From Mayfieldus sp963841445 (GTDB lineage Bacteria; Actinomycetota; Thermoleophilia; Solirubrobacterales; 70-9): a DNA stretch of 30,455 nucleotides. Shown piece by piece: positions 1 to 7,098 of the stretch (positions are counted from its first letter, which is position 1; every line of letters begins with the position of its first letter). Made by a program: the position numbers and the translations under genes. The stretch covers positions 1-30,455 of the forward strand of contig CAWJCP010000005.1 in assembly GCA_963841445.1 (NCBI GenBank), read 5' to 3'. The notes under the pieces were generated by a model. That model ran no database searches. It was not told the DNA's origin and saw only the letters and a list, made by a program, of their open reading frames with translations.

Positions 1-2
1 CG

Positions 3-236
3 GAGGAGAAGTCGGTCGCCCCGGGCCAGCTCGCGCTCGCCTGGGTGCTCGCGCAGGGTGACGAGGTCGTCCCGATTCCGGGCACCACGACGCCCGAGCA
101 CCTGGAGGAGAACGTCGCCGCGCTCGAGGTCGAGCTCTCCGACGATGACCTGAAGCGGATCGATGAAGCGGCGCCGTTCGGCTCGACCGCCGGCTCGCGC
201 TATCCGGAAGAGATGATGGCCAGCGTCAACCGCTAG
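3..236 (+). CDS. Aldo/keto reductase, C-terminal part (cut by window edge)
   Basis: The reading frame is open from base 3, so the gene begins before the window. The visible 77 residues are the C-terminal end of an NADPH-dependent aldo/keto reductase: helix 'QLALAWVLAQG', strand 'VVPIPGTT' (phosphate-binding loop for the cofactor), then 'HLEENVAALEVELSDDDLKRID', the usual end of the TIM barrel. It aligns along its length with the tail of the complete reductase at 1260-2255 (WVLAQGEEIVPLIGA; ELTDDDLERIE; ERYPEQQM against SRYPEEMM), so the two are paralogues flanking the corA-like gene. Its stop TAG shares the palindrome CTAG with the stop of the convergent corA-like gene. The substrate cannot be told from this part. 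Confidence 0.9.
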   Translation, partial: EEKSVAPGQLALAWVLAQGDEVVPIPGTTTPEHLEENVAALEVELSDDDLKRIDEAAPFGSTAGSRYPEEMMASVNR

Positions 237-1189
237 TCGCCGGCGCCAGCGCGGCCGCTATCGACCGGCCGCTCTCGCAGCGCCACGAAGCCCCAGGTCA
301 TCGCTGCAAGCAGCAGCGGCGCGCCGATCCCGAGCAGGATGAAGGCGGCCGGGGTGTCGATCCGGTCGACCATCCACTTGAAGTTCATCCCGAAGAAGCC
401 GGTGATGAAGGTGAGCGGCAGGAAGATCGTCGCCACGACGGTGAGCCGGTACATCGTCTCGTTGAGGCGCAGGTCGATCACCTGCGCCAGCGTCGCCGAC
501 GCGGCGTCGATCGAGTTGACGAGACGGCTGAGCTGGTCGCGGATCCGCTCGAAGTAGCGCTCGCTGTCGGCCTCCAGGCCCTCGACGCGCCCGATCTCCT
601 CGGCGACCCGCTCGAAGATCCCGCGCTGCGGTCCGAGCCGGCGCCGCATGTCGGCCAGCCGCCCGCTGACCTCGTGCAGGCGGTTCATCCGCACTCGCGC
701 ATCGCGCATCACCGCGGCGCTGAGCTCCATCTCCTGCAGCGCCAGCTCTGAGTCGTTTAGCGCGTCATATGCGGTGCCGACGATTGCGTCGAGCACCGCG
801 TAGACCATGTACTGCTCGCTGCGCCCGGCCGGGTGCTGGACCTCGAGCTGCTCCGGCAGCGACAGCCCCTCGCGGTGCAGGGTCAGCACGTAGTGACCGC
901 TGACCAGCACCCCGACGTCGATCGGCGGGTCGGCCTCGCCGCCGGCAAAGCAGCTCATCGCGAAGACGACGTGGACGCCGTCGGCGTGAAAGCGACGGGT
1001 CGGGCGCGAGCCGGGCTCGAAGTCGAGCAGCGCCGTCAGCCCCGGCTCGTCGACGCCCAGCGTCTCGGCCAGCGCTTCGCGGCTCCCCGAATCGCTCACG
1101 GCGTCGATCCAGAAGAAGCGCCCCGCGGCGATCAGCTCCGCGGCCCGGCGGCGCCCTTCGGCGCCCAGCCCGTCGACGATCTCGCCCAT
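233..1189 (-). CDS. corA: CorA-family divalent metal (Mg2+/Co2+) transporter
   Basis: A 318-residue membrane channel subunit for Mg2+/Co2+ uptake. The long soluble N-terminal alpha/beta domain and helical stalk (about residues 1-255) are followed by the signature GMN tripeptide at about 267-269 (FFGMNFKWM), which lies between the two C-terminal membrane helices 'LTVVATIFLPLTFITGFFG' and 'AAFILLGIGAPLLLAAMTW'. The short tail is normal for the family. The start at ATG 1189 (MGEIVDG) was preferred to an upstream start at 1414, because the longer form would run into the divergent reductase gene at 1260 and adds unconserved sequence. There is no Shine-Dalgarno, but TAGCCT sits 8 nt before the ATG, which suits a leaderless mRNA. 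CorA function is supported by the GMN motif; the actual ion is not determined. Confidence 0.93.
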   Translation of the reverse strand: MGEIVDGLGAEGRRRAAELIAAGRFFWIDAVSDSGSREALAETLGVDEPGLTALLDFEPGSRPTRRFHADGVHVVFAMSCFAGGEADPPIDVGVLVSGHYVLTLHREGLSLPEQLEVQHPAGRSEQYMVYAVLDAIVGTAYDALNDSELALQEMELSAAVMRDARVRMNRLHEVSGRLADMRRRLGPQRGIFERVAEEIGRVEGLEADSERYFERIRDQLSRLVNSIDAASATLAQVIDLRLNETMYRLTVVATIFLPLTFITGFFGMNFKWMVDRIDTPAAFILLGIGAPLLLAAMTWGFVALRERPVDSGRAGAGD

Positions 1190-1197
1190 CGTCGCGC

Positions 1198-1203
1198 AGG
1201 CTA
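1198..1203 (-). promoter_or_regulatory. -10 element (TAGCCT) of leaderless corA-like promoter
   Basis: Minus-strand TAGCCT (TANNNT type) ends 8 nt before ATG 1189 and there is no ribosome binding site between them, so transcription probably begins at or next to the start codon. No good -35 box is visible. The same hexamer precedes the starts at 1260 and 10869. Confidence 0.4.
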
Positions 1204-1246
1204 GGGGCGGCCGAGGACGGTAGGCAGGCGTTGCCGAGCGGTGGCG

Positions 1247-1252
1247 TAGCCT
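1247..1252 (+). promoter_or_regulatory. -10 element (TAGCCT) of leaderless aldo/keto reductase promoter
   Basis: TAGCCT followed by 7 nt and then ATG 1260. With no Shine-Dalgarno, this predicts a leaderless transcript. It is divergent from the corA-like promoter, about 45 bp away. Confidence 0.4.
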
Positions 1253-1259
1253 GAATCCG

Positions 1260-2255
1260 ATGCAGACGCGCAAGCTCGGCTCCGACGGCCCCGAGGTCTC
1301 GGCGATCGGCCTCGGCTGCATGGGGATGTCGGGGATGTACGGGCCGGCCGAGCGCGAGGAGTCGATCGCGACGATCCACGCGGCGCTTGACGCCGGCGTC
1401 AACCTGCTCGACACCGGCGACTTCTACGGGATGGGCCACAACGAGATGCTGATCGGCGAGGCGATCCGCGACCGCAACCGCGACGAGCTCCTGATCAGCG
1501 TCAAGTTCGGCGCCCAGCGCGGCCCCGAGGGGTCCTGGCTCGGCTACGACGCCCGCCCGCAGGCGGTCAAGACCTGGCTCGCCTACACGCTCAACCGCCT
1601 CGGCACCGACTATGTCGACGTCTACCGGCCGGCTCGCCTCGACCAGAGCGTCCCGATCGAGGAGACGGTCGGCGCGATCGCGGAGATGGTCGAGGCCGGG
1701 TACGTGCGCCAGATCGGCCTGTCCGAGGTCGGCGCCGAGACGATCCGCAAGGCGCACGCGACCCATCCGATCAGCGACCTGCAGATCGAGTACTCGCTGA
1801 TCTCGCGCGGGATCGAGGACGAGATCCTGCCGACCTGCCGCGAGCTGGGGATCTCGATCACCGCCTACGGCGTGCTCTCGCGGGGGCTGATCAGCGGCCA
1901 CTGGTCGCCCGAGCGCGGCTCCGAGGCAAGCGACTTCCGGGCCCGCAGCCCGCGCTTTCAGGGCGAGAACCTCGAGCACAACCTCGCCCTGGTCGAGGAG
2001 CTGCGCGCGATCGCCGAGCAGCGGGACGCGAGCGTCGCCCAGGTCGCGATCGCCTGGGTGCTCGCCCAGGGCGAGGAGATCGTGCCGCTGATCGGCGCCC
2101 GACGCCGCGACCGGCTCGAGGAGTCGCTGGGAGCGCTGGAGCTGGAATTGACCGACGACGACCTCGAGCGGATCGAGCAGGCCGTGCCGCGCGACGCCGC
2201 CGCCGGCGAGCGCTATCCCGAGCAGCAGATGGCGATGCTCGACAGCGAGAAGTAG
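1260..2255 (+). CDS. Aldo/keto reductase, complete
   Basis: A 331-residue cytosolic oxidoreductase of the aldo/keto reductase superfamily, expected to reduce aldehydes or ketones with NADPH. The N-terminal 'LGSDGPEVSAIGLGCMGMSG' is the usual opening hairpin and first strand. Catalytic Asp and Tyr are seen in 'LLDTGDFYGMGHNE' and the Lys in 'ISVKFGA'. The fourth residue, normally His in 'YxxHRxD'-like loops, is not His here: the loop reads 'VDVYRPARLD'. From memory, other actinobacterial members also carry 'PAR' there, so the enzyme may still be active. The C-terminal cofactor region 'IVPLIGARRRDRLEESL' is present. The length is normal. It is a paralogue of the partial gene at the window start. 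Confidence 0.93.
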   Translation: MQTRKLGSDGPEVSAIGLGCMGMSGMYGPAEREESIATIHAALDAGVNLLDTGDFYGMGHNEMLIGEAIRDRNRDELLISVKFGAQRGPEGSWLGYDARPQAVKTWLAYTLNRLGTDYVDVYRPARLDQSVPIEETVGAIAEMVEAGYVRQIGLSEVGAETIRKAHATHPISDLQIEYSLISRGIEDEILPTCRELGISITAYGVLSRGLISGHWSPERGSEASDFRARSPRFQGENLEHNLALVEELRAIAEQRDASVAQVAIAWVLAQGEEIVPLIGARRRDRLEESLGALELELTDDDLERIEQAVPRDAAAGERYPEQQMAMLDSEK

Positions 2256-2276
2256 CCACCGTCAACTTAGAGGGGC

Positions 2277-2489
2277 GTGAGATTTTCCAGACACGCTCGC
2301 AACCGCATGCGCCGGCTCGGGCTGACTGACGTTGATGTCGAACGCATTCGGGTCGACGCCGAGCACCGCGATCAGGATCCTGAAGGTCGCAGGAGATACG
2401 AAATGGTCGTTCGCGGAAGAAACGTTCGGGTTGTAGTCGCGGTTGACAGGCCCGACTTCGTCGTTACGGTCCACGAGAGGAAGAGCTGA
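2277..2489 (+). CDS. DUF4258-like small protein (toxin-like)
   Basis: A 70-residue basic protein starting at GTG 2277 (SD-like AGAGGGG just upstream). 'FSRHARNRMRRLGLTDVDVERI' matches the opening 'H...RM..RG(L/I)...DVE' of DUF4258 proteins, and the following strands 'RRYEMVVRGRNVRVVVAVDRPDFVVTVHE' fit a small RelE/BrnT-like beta-sheet. DUF4258 proteins are often the toxin-like half of two-gene modules. Its TGA overlaps the ATG of the next gene (TGATG), which indicates coupled translation. Toxic activity is inferred from family and context, not from a catalytic residue I can name. Confidence 0.7.
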   Translation: MRFSRHARNRMRRLGLTDVDVERIRVDAEHRDQDPEGRRRYEMVVRGRNVRVVVAVDRPDFVVTVHERKS

Positions 2490-2779
2490 TGCGAGCCGAA
2501 TACGACAGTCAAGCGGATGTCCTCTCAATCGACCTGATTCCCGCCGAGCGGTGGGACGGGTCCGATGCCGTCGACGATGACTTCTGCACGGTTGCCACGG
2601 TCGATGCCCGACCCGCGAATGTTGAGCTTCTTTCGCCAGCCCAACACCTCGATCTGCTCGTCAGGGCCGCTGAGCGCCACGGGCTCGACGCCGAAGCGCT
2701 ACAGGCCGCTGCCCGGTCGGCATTGGCGGCACCCGATCGCACGGTGGTGCTGGACGTGTTGACCGGTTCAGAGCGGTAG
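2489..2779 (+). CDS. DUF2283-like small protein (partner of DUF4258 gene)
   Basis: A 96-residue acidic protein. The N-terminal 'MRAEYDSQADVLSIDLIP' is the DUF2283 signature (YD..AD.L.I.L). The C-terminal half is helical and Ala-rich. The start codon overlaps the stop of the DUF4258 gene, so the two are one operon. DUF2283 genes are frequently found next to DUF4258 genes and are thought to act as the antitoxin-like partner; that role is inferred here. No DNA-binding motif can be recognised, so autoregulation is unclear. Confidence 0.72.
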   Translation: MRAEYDSQADVLSIDLIPAERWDGSDAVDDDFCTVATVDARPANVELLSPAQHLDLLVRAAERHGLDAEALQAAARSALAAPDRTVVLDVLTGSER

Positions 2780-2820
2780 CTGCGGCCCTCCCCGCATGGC
2801 CGCCCGGCATAGGTGCATGC

Positions 2821-4224
2821 GTGGGTCTTGACCCGGCAGCCGAGGGGGAGGGCATCGATCGCTGGCTGCTCTGGTTCGGCGGCGGGGCGTTCTTCGTCTG
2901 CTATCTCGGGCAGACGGCGCTTGGCGTGATCCAGCCGACAATCGACTCCGAGCTGCATCTTTCCGCGTCGGAGGCGCAGTGGGTGGTCAACGCCTTCTTC
3001 CTCGCCCTGGCGCTTTTCGCCGCCCCGGGCGGGCGGCTCGGCGACTACTACGGGCACCGGCAGGTGCTGCTGGTCGCCTTCGCGGTCTTCGCGCTCGGCT
3101 CGCTCTCGGCCGCGGTCTCGGACGGCTTTCTCTGGTTGGTCGTGAGCATCGCCGTCGCCGGAGCCGGCGCCTCGACCCTCTATCCCTCCAGCGCCGCCCT
3201 GGTCGCGAATGCGGTCCCGCTGCGGACCCGCGGCCATGCGATCGGCGAGTACTCGGCGATCGGGGTCTCGGTCTTCGTCCTCGGGCCGCTCGCAGCGGGC
3301 CTGCTCACCGAGGCGATCAGCTGGCGGGCGATCTTCGCCTTTCAGGCGGTGCTCGCGGTGGCGCTGGGGCTGATCGGGTGGCGCTTCGTCAGCGAGGGGC
3401 GAAGCGGCTCGCCGCGCCGCTTCGACACCGGCGGCCTGGTCGTCCTCGTGGTCGGGCTGACCGCGACGCTGGTCGCCCTGATGCAGGCGCTGACCTGGGG
3501 TGTCGGCTCGCCGGCGACGATCGCCCTGTTCCTCGCCGGCGCGGCGGTGCTGGTGCGGTTCACGGTCATCGAATGGAACCGAAGCGACCCGCTGCTCGAG
3601 ACCAGCCTGCTCGGCGGGGGCGAGTTCCGCGGCATCGCGATCGCGATGTTCACGGCCCAGTTCATCCTCACCGGCTTCACGATCTACGTGATCACCTACT
3701 TCCAGCACATCCTCGGCTACGGAGCGCTGCTCGCGTCGGTGGCGATCCTGCCCGCATTCGTCCTCGGGCCGCTCTACGCGCTGGAGATCGGCACGATCAC
3801 CGACCGGCTAGGCGCCCGCACGCCCGGGATCTTCGGCTACGCGATCGCCGCCGCGGCGCTGATCTGGCTCGCGGCTTTCCTGGATTCCGACAGCTACTGG
3901 CCGCTGCTGCCGGCGCTGCTCGCCTTCGGGCTCGCGATCGCGCCGATGTTCACCGCGCTTCTGACCGCGCTCTCAAACGCGGTCGGCGCCGAGAAGCGCG
4001 GCGAAGCCAACGCCCTGGTGCTGACGATCCGCTGGATTGGCGCTGCCGCGGGCACGATGGTGCTCGGGGTCGTGATTCATTCCACCGAGCGCGGCGGGAT
4101 CCCGACCAGCGGCGGCTACGCGGCCGCGTACCTGATCGGGGCCGCCGTTGCCCTCGTCGGCCTGCTCGCCTGCGTCTGGCTGCTGCGCGGGCCGGAGGCG
4201 GCGCAACCCGGTCGGGAGAGATAG
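2821..4224 (+). CDS. MFS transporter, DHA2-type (drug/metabolite exporter)
   Basis: A 467-residue integral membrane protein with a run of hydrophobic segments consistent with 14 helices, as in the DHA2 (EmrB/QacA) drug:proton antiporters. MFS motif A is clear at about residues 70-82 (GGRLGDYYGHRQV) after helix 2. Helix 5 carries the antiporter-type glycine-rich segment around 'IGVSVFVLGPLAAGLL', followed by 'SWRAIFAFQAVLAV', which is typical of this family. The start is GTG 2821; upstream ATG and GTG codons are out of frame. A weak TAGGTG lies 5 nt before the start and there is no Shine-Dalgarno. The gene follows the DUF2283 gene by about 40 nt. Substrate unknown; no regulator gene lies next to it. 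Confidence 0.92.
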   Translation: MGLDPAAEGEGIDRWLLWFGGGAFFVCYLGQTALGVIQPTIDSELHLSASEAQWVVNAFFLALALFAAPGGRLGDYYGHRQVLLVAFAVFALGSLSAAVSDGFLWLVVSIAVAGAGASTLYPSSAALVANAVPLRTRGHAIGEYSAIGVSVFVLGPLAAGLLTEAISWRAIFAFQAVLAVALGLIGWRFVSEGRSGSPRRFDTGGLVVLVVGLTATLVALMQALTWGVGSPATIALFLAGAAVLVRFTVIEWNRSDPLLETSLLGGGEFRGIAIAMFTAQFILTGFTIYVITYFQHILGYGALLASVAILPAFVLGPLYALEIGTITDRLGARTPGIFGYAIAAAALIWLAAFLDSDSYWPLLPALLAFGLAIAPMFTALLTALSNAVGAEKRGEANALVLTIRWIGAAAGTMVLGVVIHSTERGGIPTSGGYAAAYLIGAAVALVGLLACVWLLRGPEAAQPGRER

Positions 4225-4281
4225 GGCGAGTGCCTCTGGTCACGCATCGGCGACGGAATCGACACGAGCTGCGAGTAATGG

Positions 4282-4301
4282 GTGTCACACTAGTGTTACA
4301 C
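4282..4301 (+). promoter_or_regulatory. Palindromic operator of the antitoxin/VapC operon
   Basis: GTGTCACAC-TA-GTGTTACAC is an almost perfect 20-bp inverted repeat with one mismatched pair. It is also a direct repeat of GTGTNACAC with an 11-nt period. It overlaps the probable -10 element TACACT (4297-4302), which lies 6 nt before GTG 4309. This is the expected place for an autoregulatory antitoxin operator. Confidence 0.65.
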
Positions 4302-4302
4302 T
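4297..4302 (+). promoter_or_regulatory. -10 element (TACACT) of the antitoxin operon
   Basis: TACACT lies 6 nt before GTG 4309 with no ribosome binding site between, so the mRNA is probably leaderless. It is embedded in the palindromic operator, so a bound repressor would block RNA polymerase. Confidence 0.4.
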
Positions 4303-4308
4303 TCCTTC

Positions 4309-4593
4309 GTGCCCACCAAACGACCCCGTCACGCCGTCACCGAGACGCCGCCCGTGCAGGAGGCGCTCGATGAGCTGCGCCGGGAGCTGAACGCCGAGCG
4401 AATCGACTTCGGCGAGCTCGTCACCCTCGGCGCCCGGGAAAAGGCGTCTCGACTCCGGGCCGAGCGCAACGCCGAGCATCGCCGCCGCCTCGCGGACGAG
4501 ATCCGCACCGGGCAGCTGGCGAATCTCATCGATCCCGAGGCGGCCGACCTGGTCCGTCGTCGCGGTTGGGCCGATCGTCAGCCTTCTGCTTGA
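4309..4593 (+). CDS. VapB-like antitoxin
   Basis: A 94-residue charged protein from GTG 4309. The opening 'MPTKRPRHAVTETPPVQEALDELR' resembles actinobacterial VapB-type antitoxins ('TKRPRH.VTET..V..AL'). The rest is helical and rich in Arg and Glu, with 'LITLGAREKASRL'-like register (here ELVTLGAREKASRLRAER) suiting a DNA-binding N-terminus and a toxin-embracing C-terminus. It stands directly behind a palindromic operator and in front of a PIN-domain gene, which is the basis for the antitoxin call. The stop codon lies inside the start region of the toxin gene. Confidence 0.75.
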   Translation: MPTKRPRHAVTETPPVQEALDELRRELNAERIDFGELVTLGAREKASRLRAERNAEHRRRLADEIRTGQLANLIDPEAADLVRRRGWADRQPSA

Positions 4594-5000
4594 CAACTCG
4601 GCCTGGGCGCGGGTCCTGCTTGGTGCGATCCCGGAGCGGCGAGCGGCCCAGATTCGAGCCCAGCTGGCGGCCGGCGAGATCGCCGTGGCAAGTCCGTTCC
4701 TGCTCGAGGCCGGGTACGCGGCCATTGGTGGCGCCGAGCACCGAACGCTGTTCGAGCGTCTGCGGGCGCTGCCATTCCTGCCGATCGACGAAGCAATCGA
4801 GAAGCGCGCCTTGGACGCACAGAGTCAGCTCGCGCGCGCCGGACACCATCGACTGCCGCCGAGTTGACCTGATGCTCGCTGCGATTGCCGAGCGCCACAA
4901 GGTCGGCCTCCTGCACTACGACGCCGACTACGACCTGATCAACGAGAAGACGGACCTGCGCTTCGGGAGTGTCTGGATCGCGCGGCGCGGCAGCCTCTGA
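4586..5000 (+). pseudogene. VapC-like PIN-domain toxin, frame broken
   Basis: A PIN-domain ribonuclease split over two frames. The first part reads 'LLDNSAWARVLLG' (catalytic Asp), 'SPFLLEAGYAAIGG' (Glu), up to '...HHRLPPS' and a TGA at 4865. The second part, one base further on, reads 'VDLMLAAIAERHKVGLLHYDADYDLI', giving the remaining catalytic Asp residues, and ends at 5000. Removing one base near 4855-4863 restores a normal ~137-residue VapC. No ATG, GTG or TTG begins the first part: the best candidate is CTG 4586, overlapping the antitoxin stop by 8 nt. All four acidic active-site positions survive, so this looks like a recent break or a sequence error rather than old decay. Confidence 0.75.
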
Positions 5001-5015
5001 CGGCCGGCCGCTGGC

Positions 5016-5544
5016 TCAGGGTTTCCAGAGCGGCGTCGCGCCCAGCACCCCGAGCGGGTGGCGGACGCGGAAGTGCTTGGTGTCGGTCGCGCATCAGCTC
5101 GCTCCAGCCGGGGCCGGTGCGGTCGCCGTCGGTGATGAAGCTGGTGTCCCAGCGCAGCCCCGCGATCACCGCCCAGGCGTGGCCCTTGTTCGCATAGACG
5201 CTCACCCAGGCTCCGCCGCCGCCCTTTCCGTAGCGCTTGAAGCCGGTCGAGTCGAGCGGGTAGTCGAGCAGGCCGCCGGCGTGAAGGACGTAGCTGACCG
5301 CACCCGAGCAGTCATAGCCGCGCGTGTTCCACTTGCGATGCCCACCGCCCCAGACGTAGCGGCGGTGGCGGATGTGGTTGGCGGCGCGGATCATCGCCTT
5401 GACCGAGGGCGGGGCGGAGGGGGGAGCGATCGCCCTTGCCCCGACCAGGGTCGCGCTGGGCACCTCGGCCCCGGCGCTCGCAGCCGGCCCGAGCACGCAC
5501 AGGCACGCAAGAGCGATCGAGAAGGCAAGGCCCTGCCACCGCAT
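5016..5544 (-). pseudogene. Secreted NlpC/P60-like peptidase, frame broken near the C-terminus
   Basis: The protein begins with a signal peptide (MRWQGLAFSIALACLCVLG...ASAGA) followed by an NlpC/P60-like fold: 'YVWGGGHRKW' , the catalytic Cys in 'GYDCSGAVSYVL' and the His in 'KGHAWAVIAGLRWDTS'. Such enzymes cut peptidoglycan peptides outside the membrane. After 'GPGWSELMRD' the frame turns into Arg-rich nonsense and runs antisense into the vapC end (to 4939). Skipping one base near 5083-5090 gives 'DTKHFRVRHPLGVLGATPLWKP' and a stop at 5016, which removes the overlap with the vapC gene (ends 5000). The repaired length is about 175 residues. The break is most simply a one-base insertion. Confidence 0.8.
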
Positions 5545-5638
5545 GCCCCCCGTGTCGGCAGCGGGCGGAGTTAGTTTGAGCTCGCCCGGGCGGACCTGGA
5601 CGCTTTGCCGAGGTCCAGCTGATCAGTGACGCTGACCC

Positions 5639-6106
5639 TCACTCAGTGGGCGTGCCAGGGACAACTTCAACATGCTCGCTCCATCGGGCGCCGTCCCACC
5701 ACCGCAGGCCTGGACCAGCCGGGTTCTCATACCAGCCGGCCGCTGGCCCTTCCGCCTGAAGGTCAGCCGCAGCGACTGTTCCGACGCCGTCCGATCCCCC
5801 CGACTCAGCAGCTTCTATCGAGCTCCGCACTGCATCTCTGACACGATCGAGTACCTGGACCAACTCGTCCCGCTGCAGCGGCTTTGCGGGCGTGTCGCTG
5901 CCGACGAGCTCGATTCCGGTTCCATCGCCAGAGTCGCTGAGCAGGATCTCGACCCGGGGCGAAGGCTCGCCGTCGACGTGGCAGATGATCCGCCTGCTTC
6001 CGACGGTCGCGATGCGCCAGCCCAAACCGTCGATCGCCGTCGCGCAGGCCTCCAAGGAACCCTGGATCGAGAGATCGGTCTGAAACTCGCCACTCAGCCT
6101 TGTCAC
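5639..6106 (-). CDS. DUF2510-domain protein
   Basis: A 155-residue soluble protein from GTG 6106, with AGGGAG 6 nt upstream as ribosome binding site. The C-terminal 'AGWYENPAGPGLRWWDGARWSEH' (about residues 122-145) is a DUF2510 motif, a short Trp-rich segment common in actinobacterial proteins, usually next to membrane or secretion domains. The N-terminal ~100 residues (FQTDLSIQGSLEACATAIDGLGW...) look like a small alpha/beta domain that I do not recognise. There is no signal peptide or membrane helix. Function unknown. Confidence 0.8.
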   Translation of the reverse strand: MTRLSGEFQTDLSIQGSLEACATAIDGLGWRIATVGSRRIICHVDGEPSPRVEILLSDSGDGTGIELVGSDTPAKPLQRDELVQVLDRVRDAVRSSIEAAESGGSDGVGTVAAADLQAEGPAAGWYENPAGPGLRWWDGARWSEHVEVVPGTPTE

Positions 6107-6218
6107 ACGCGCTCCCTTCGCCGGTTACCCGACCTCAAGGCTCGCGGATCGGTGCTCACCCGTCAAGTCGGAGCCGACTCTGCGCTCCGATGGCTCCAGC
6201 TCGAGCCCCCGAAACCGC

Positions 6219-6866
6219 TTACGTCACCCCGGGCGCCCCGGTGGCGGTGCCGGCGGCGGGCGCGGAGTCAGCGCGGTTGAAGATCATGATCCCCACCACC
6301 GCCGACCAGATCAGGAAGAGGACGAAGGAGAAGAAGCCGACCGGCGTGAAGGCGATCACCCCGAGCACGAAGGCGACCCAGCCGAGCCAGCGCGGCAGCC
6401 CGCCGCCGTTGAGGATCGCGAGCCCGGCGCCGATCCCGAACAGGCAGACGCCCACCGTGAAGGGCCAGAAGAGCACGTTGTCGAGCACGTTGATCGCCTG
6501 CGCGGCGGCGGGGGAGACGTCGTTGCGGACATCGGCGAGCCCGAACTCGAGGCTGATGAATGTCGCGCCGCCGACCGCGATCATCGTCGCGCCCGCGAGC
6601 GCCATCGCCGAAGGCACCTCCCCGCCCGGGTTCTGGCGCAGGTAGCCGCGCAGGGTCGCGACGAAGAAGACGAAGAACGGGACGCCGAGCGCGCCGATCA
6701 GGCTGCCGATGACCATCTTCGAGTGATGGTCCTGGTAGAAGCTGATTACCTGCTGTCCGGTATCGCTTTGGTCCGGTGTGTTACTGGTGAGGGTGAACGT
6801 AACGGCCAGCAGCACCGCAAAGACAACCCCCGAGAGGGGCGCGAGTCGACGCAATGAGTCAGGCAT
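6219..6866 (-). CDS. Small polytopic membrane protein, function unknown
   Basis: A 215-residue protein with about five or six hydrophobic segments: 'LSGVVFAVLLAVTFTL', 'MVIGSLIGALGVPFFVFFVA', 'AMALAGATMIAVGGATF', 'VLFWPFTVGVCLFGIGAGLAI', 'WLGWVAFVLGVIAFTPVGFF' and 'FVLFLIWSAVVGIMIF'. A short charged loop (NTPDQSDTGQQVISFYQDHHSK) lies between helices 1 and 2. The pattern recalls uncharacterised DUF4386-like proteins, but I cannot place it firmly. Start ATG 6866 has AGGAG about 10 nt upstream, and a strong sigma-70-type promoter lies at 6936-6964. It stands alone between divergent and same-strand neighbours. Confidence 0.82.
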   Translation of the reverse strand: MPDSLRRLAPLSGVVFAVLLAVTFTLTSNTPDQSDTGQQVISFYQDHHSKMVIGSLIGALGVPFFVFFVATLRGYLRQNPGGEVPSAMALAGATMIAVGGATFISLEFGLADVRNDVSPAAAQAINVLDNVLFWPFTVGVCLFGIGAGLAILNGGGLPRWLGWVAFVLGVIAFTPVGFFSFVLFLIWSAVVGIMIFNRADSAPAAGTATGAPGVT

Positions 6867-6935
6867 CTTGAGCAGCTCCTTCGTGTTGGATTGAGCGAGC
6901 CGCCGGCCAGCCCTCCCGCTGAAGCCAGCGGCTGA

Positions 6936-6964
6936 AAGCTATGGCTGCCGCCAGACGCTGTCAA
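6936..6964 (-). promoter_or_regulatory. Sigma-70-type promoter TTGACA-17-TAGCTT
   Basis: On the minus strand, TTGACA (6959-6964) and TAGCTT (6936-6941) are separated by exactly 17 nt. They drive the membrane protein gene starting at 6866 and leave a leader of about 60 nt, which contains a small hairpin CCGCTG-AAGC-CAGCGG (6916-6931). This is the clearest promoter in the window. Confidence 0.7.
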
Positions 6965-7098
6965 TACCCGGCCGCCCATGCCGGCGCTCGTTTGCTGGGC
7001 GCTTGACCGCTCTGTCAGTGTTGGGGCAGGTTTTGGCCACTCGAGCAAAGGGAGACGGATGAGCGAGGACGGCGCCCGCGCTTCGGTGGCCGAGGACG

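Noticed and set aside
2509..3708. Long minus-strand open frame across DUF2283 and MFS genes
   Set aside because: Charged low-complexity shadow; the plus strand carries clear transporter helices and motif A.
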